Shown: positions 61,521 through 64,000 of the stretch, in pieces | How positions within the stretch are numbered: the first letter of the stretch is position 1 | Layout of the letters: each line of letters begins with the position of its first letter | Source of the DNA: Parasponia andersonii | Lineage: Eukaryota > Streptophyta > Magnoliopsida > Rosales > Cannabaceae | DNA length: 64,000 nt | Assembly: GCA_002914805.1 (NCBI GenBank) | Contig: JXTB01000007.1 | Coordinates: forward strand, 848,131 to 912,130 | Reading direction: 5' to 3' | Notes under the pieces: generated by a model | Database searches by the model: none | The model's input: the letters and a program-made list of their open reading frames with translations, nothing else | What the model was told of the DNA's origin: nothing | Program-made: the position numbers and the translations under genes

Positions 61521-62923
61521 AACGTGTGTCTAGCTAGCAATGATGAGTTTGGCTTTTCATTTTCCTTTAAGGGCAATCGTGAGTGAATATTCATGCATAT
61601 CCCTACGTACAGCAAGGATAATAAACATTTTGTCACTCGAGTGACCAAACTTATCCTTAAGACACATTAGAATTATGAAACGGTAGGCGACATATTAAAA
61701 TTCTTTCTTGAAATGTCATGTCTTCCGAAAGACGAAAGGAAAAAAAGAAAGAAAAAAGAGAAAAAGCTGAGCTTCTTTACTGGGGACTTTGTGAACCGCA
61801 AATAAGAAAAGCCATATGCATGTGCTATTAATTGGGATTATTCATTATTGCAAATAGGAGATCGACAGTATGGTCCAAGAATGTCAACCAGATTTCAAAA
61901 AGTCGGTCATGATCAGACTTTTCATCTTTTATTCTTTACTTTTCATCTTTTATTCTTGCTTTATTTCCTTGTGGTAACCAAAAAAAATAGACACACGATT
62001 AGTGGAGAAGAAAGGAGAAGAAAAAACATGCATTTTATAATGCTTTTGGATAAACTTATATGTATGTACAAAATTTAAGCACGACAATAATACCAAATAA
62101 AATTGTGTAATGAGTCAATTCCATCATTTTCATGATTTGATTTATACTTATCTCTATATACTCGAACACGTGTAATTTTATATGAAGTTGAGAGACTTTA
62201 TCATTTTATGGCTTTATTGCGTGGTAAATCACTGAGAATTCAGCTAGAGGAGGATGATGGTTTATAGATGTTTAAAGTACGTTTTGCTTAATAGAGTTAT
62301 ATTCTTTTTGGACCCTTTTAAAGGTTTGTTATTGGTCTTCGACTTTATAACATACTAATATTAATTGAAAAATGAATTGGATTCAGTGACATAGAGTAAG
62401 ACAAATAGAAGACTTAATGAGCTGTGATATATGATTGCACCAAAAAGTAATTGAGGGTTTTCCAATTTCACACTTTACGTGGCACTTACTTCAGTGATCT
62501 ATGAAATATCTTGGGAAATACAGTGACCACAGAACTCCTAACACAGACTTAATCATTGTTTATCTTGACCAAATTATAGAGGAATTCGGACCAAAACAAG
62601 TTAAGGGCAGAGCTGACGTAACCTAGCACATTCTAATTATTGCAGTAAAGAATTATTCGAGGAAGCTATGGACCGTGGGGCAGACCTCAGATGTTCATTT
62701 TCCCTGCCTCGAACAATATTACAAAATACAATTCAGATCGTTACATTTCCCGGTAAAAGAATAATAATAATAATCAGATCGTTACAAAGTAGGACGACAA
62801 AATTTTGTAGCCTATCTTGATGTGACGTGTCAAAATAGGGAAGGCAAAAGTGCTTTTAAAAAAAGCTTGAGTGAATCTTTTTATCAAATGGTCAAGTGGG
62901 TGGCTGGGTGGATATACACACAT
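61521..62923. other. AT-rich intergenic DNA, no gene seen
   Basis: A 76-codon plus-strand frame at 61,848 shows no recognisable similarity and contains low-complexity TTTTCATCTTTTATTC duplications. Nothing else is supported. Confidence 0.5.
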
Positions 62924-63166
62924 GATTGCCAATCTAATAGGTATTTTTTTTTTTTTACTTATGGATAGGTATTTTTTTTTTAGCCGTTAGATCATCATCT
63001 AATGGTGATCCAATGACTATAATAAAGTGCATGAAAAAACGTGCATTATTAATACTTTTTTTCTCTCTTATTTTTCATAATAAAAAAATGTACATACTAA
63101 ATTTTCATTGGCCAAATTGATACCTATGCATAAGTAAAAAAAAAAATACCTACTGGATTGGTGCCC
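62924..63166. mobile_element. Small MITE with inverted ends
   Basis: 243 bp. The left end reads GATTGCCAATCTAATAGG then a T run, ACTTATGGATAGGTAT. The right end reverse-complemented reads GGGCACCAATCCAGTAGG, a T run, ACTTATGCATAGGTAT. Terminal inverted repeats are ~45 bp. No coding capacity, and the target duplication is unclear because AT repeats flank the right side. Confidence 0.7.
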
Positions 63167-64000
63167 TATATATATATATATGGTTCACCAGTCCAGGCTA
63201 TGGGAATCCCAAAACTGAAAACATGCATGTTTAGTTCCTTCGAAGTTAGAACTTAAAAGTGGTCACATTAATGAACTCATGGAAGGTTGCTTTGTTTTGT
63301 TGGGGGAGGAAGTTTAGCAAAGTGCAAGTCTCCATTTAACTGAGTAGTTGAAATTTTAAGACTTGGAATTTGTTGAATTATTTCCACGTGGCATTACAAT
63401 GGGGGTTTAAGTGGAGTTGACTAATATAAAATTGACACACTAGGTTTCATTTAAAATTTGTTTTTATTCCCATTATTTAATCAATGTAAGTTGTTATTAG
63501 TGGTATTAATTGTATCTTGCTTGTCCAAGCATGATTACTTGTTACTTATTTGTGCTTGCAGTACTATGTTGGTAACTTATTATTTATTTGTGCTTGCAGT
63601 ACTATGTTGGTAACTTATTATGCTTTCTTAATTTCATATCTAATCGTCTATGTTTTTAGCTCATTTGGTTTTTGTGCTTAAGTAACTCTCGAGATTGTAT
63701 CGTACTTATTTTTAATATTTATGATTCTCACGCTATAAATATACTTGACTATTTTTGTACTTAATCATGCCTAATCATGCATGTTTTTAAGTTCATATCA
63801 GTCTCACGTATTAATCATACTTGTAGATTGTTGAAGCTCTTGTATGATCTTAAATCTATATACTAGTCATTGTTAGGAAAAGAAAGTCGACAACTGAGGA
63901 GAATGCGCTAAGTCGAATACTGAAAATAATCAATAGTGCGAAATGCTCTGTATGAATAAATGTGCAACCAGAAGAAAAGGAAACTAGATAGATCTTCCCT
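63167..64000. other. AT-rich intergenic DNA with a 38-bp duplication
   Basis: GTGCTTGCAGTACTATGTTG occurs at 63,552 and 63,590, a recent 38-bp tandem duplication. No gene is seen to the window edge. Confidence 0.6.

Overview
The window is plant nuclear DNA, most likely from a eudicot. It is AT-rich between genes, has GT-AG introns with T-rich 3' ends, and carries plant-type LTR elements, many small inverted-repeat transposons and a nuclear tRNA-Ser gene. I cannot name the species. Three host protein genes could be read exon by exon, with reading frame kept across every junction.

Layout. 1-7.8 kb: gene-free and AT-rich. It holds a poly-C tandem repeat at the left edge, a duplicated ~1.1 kb foldback repeat with a smaller inverted-repeat transposon at the duplication junction, and another foldback at 6.3-6.8 kb. 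7.9-20.3 kb (+): a 26-exon gene for a ~954-residue protein built as uridine-kinase-like P-loop domain + CYTH domain, twice over, then a coiled coil and a C-terminal membrane anchor (plant TTM1/TTM2-related). 22.6-26.4 kb (-): a 10-exon gene for a 404-residue SEC12-like Sar1 exchange factor of the ER, tail to tail with the first. As I recall, the best Arabidopsis matches are themselves neighbours (At2g01460, At2g01470), so this pair looks like conserved microsynteny. 27.35-35.02 kb: a broken Copia LTR retrotransposon on the minus strand. 35-39 kb: gene-free, with a 367-bp Mutator-type MITE flanked by a perfect 9-bp target duplication and a G-quadruplex-like run. 39.0-43.6 kb (-): a 13-exon SULTR3;3-type sulfate transporter gene with one GC-AG intron. 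47.2 kb (-): tRNA-Ser(AGA), abutting a local tandem duplication. 49.3-61.5 kb: a 12.2-kb broken Ty3/Gypsy element of the Tat lineage on the minus strand, with two RNase H regions, tandem-repeat arrays after the integrase, and a plus-strand (antisense) gene-like region with its own TATA box and poly(A) signal. 61.5-64 kb: gene-free, one small MITE.

The three host genes act in separate processes: phosphate/nucleotide chemistry at a membrane, start of COPII vesicle budding at the ER, and sulfate movement. Nothing in the window ties them into one pathway. The items most worth a second look are the internally duplicated kinase-CYTH gene with matching intron positions in its two halves, the antisense transcription unit and repeat arrays in the Tat element, and the duplicated foldback with a nested transposon.
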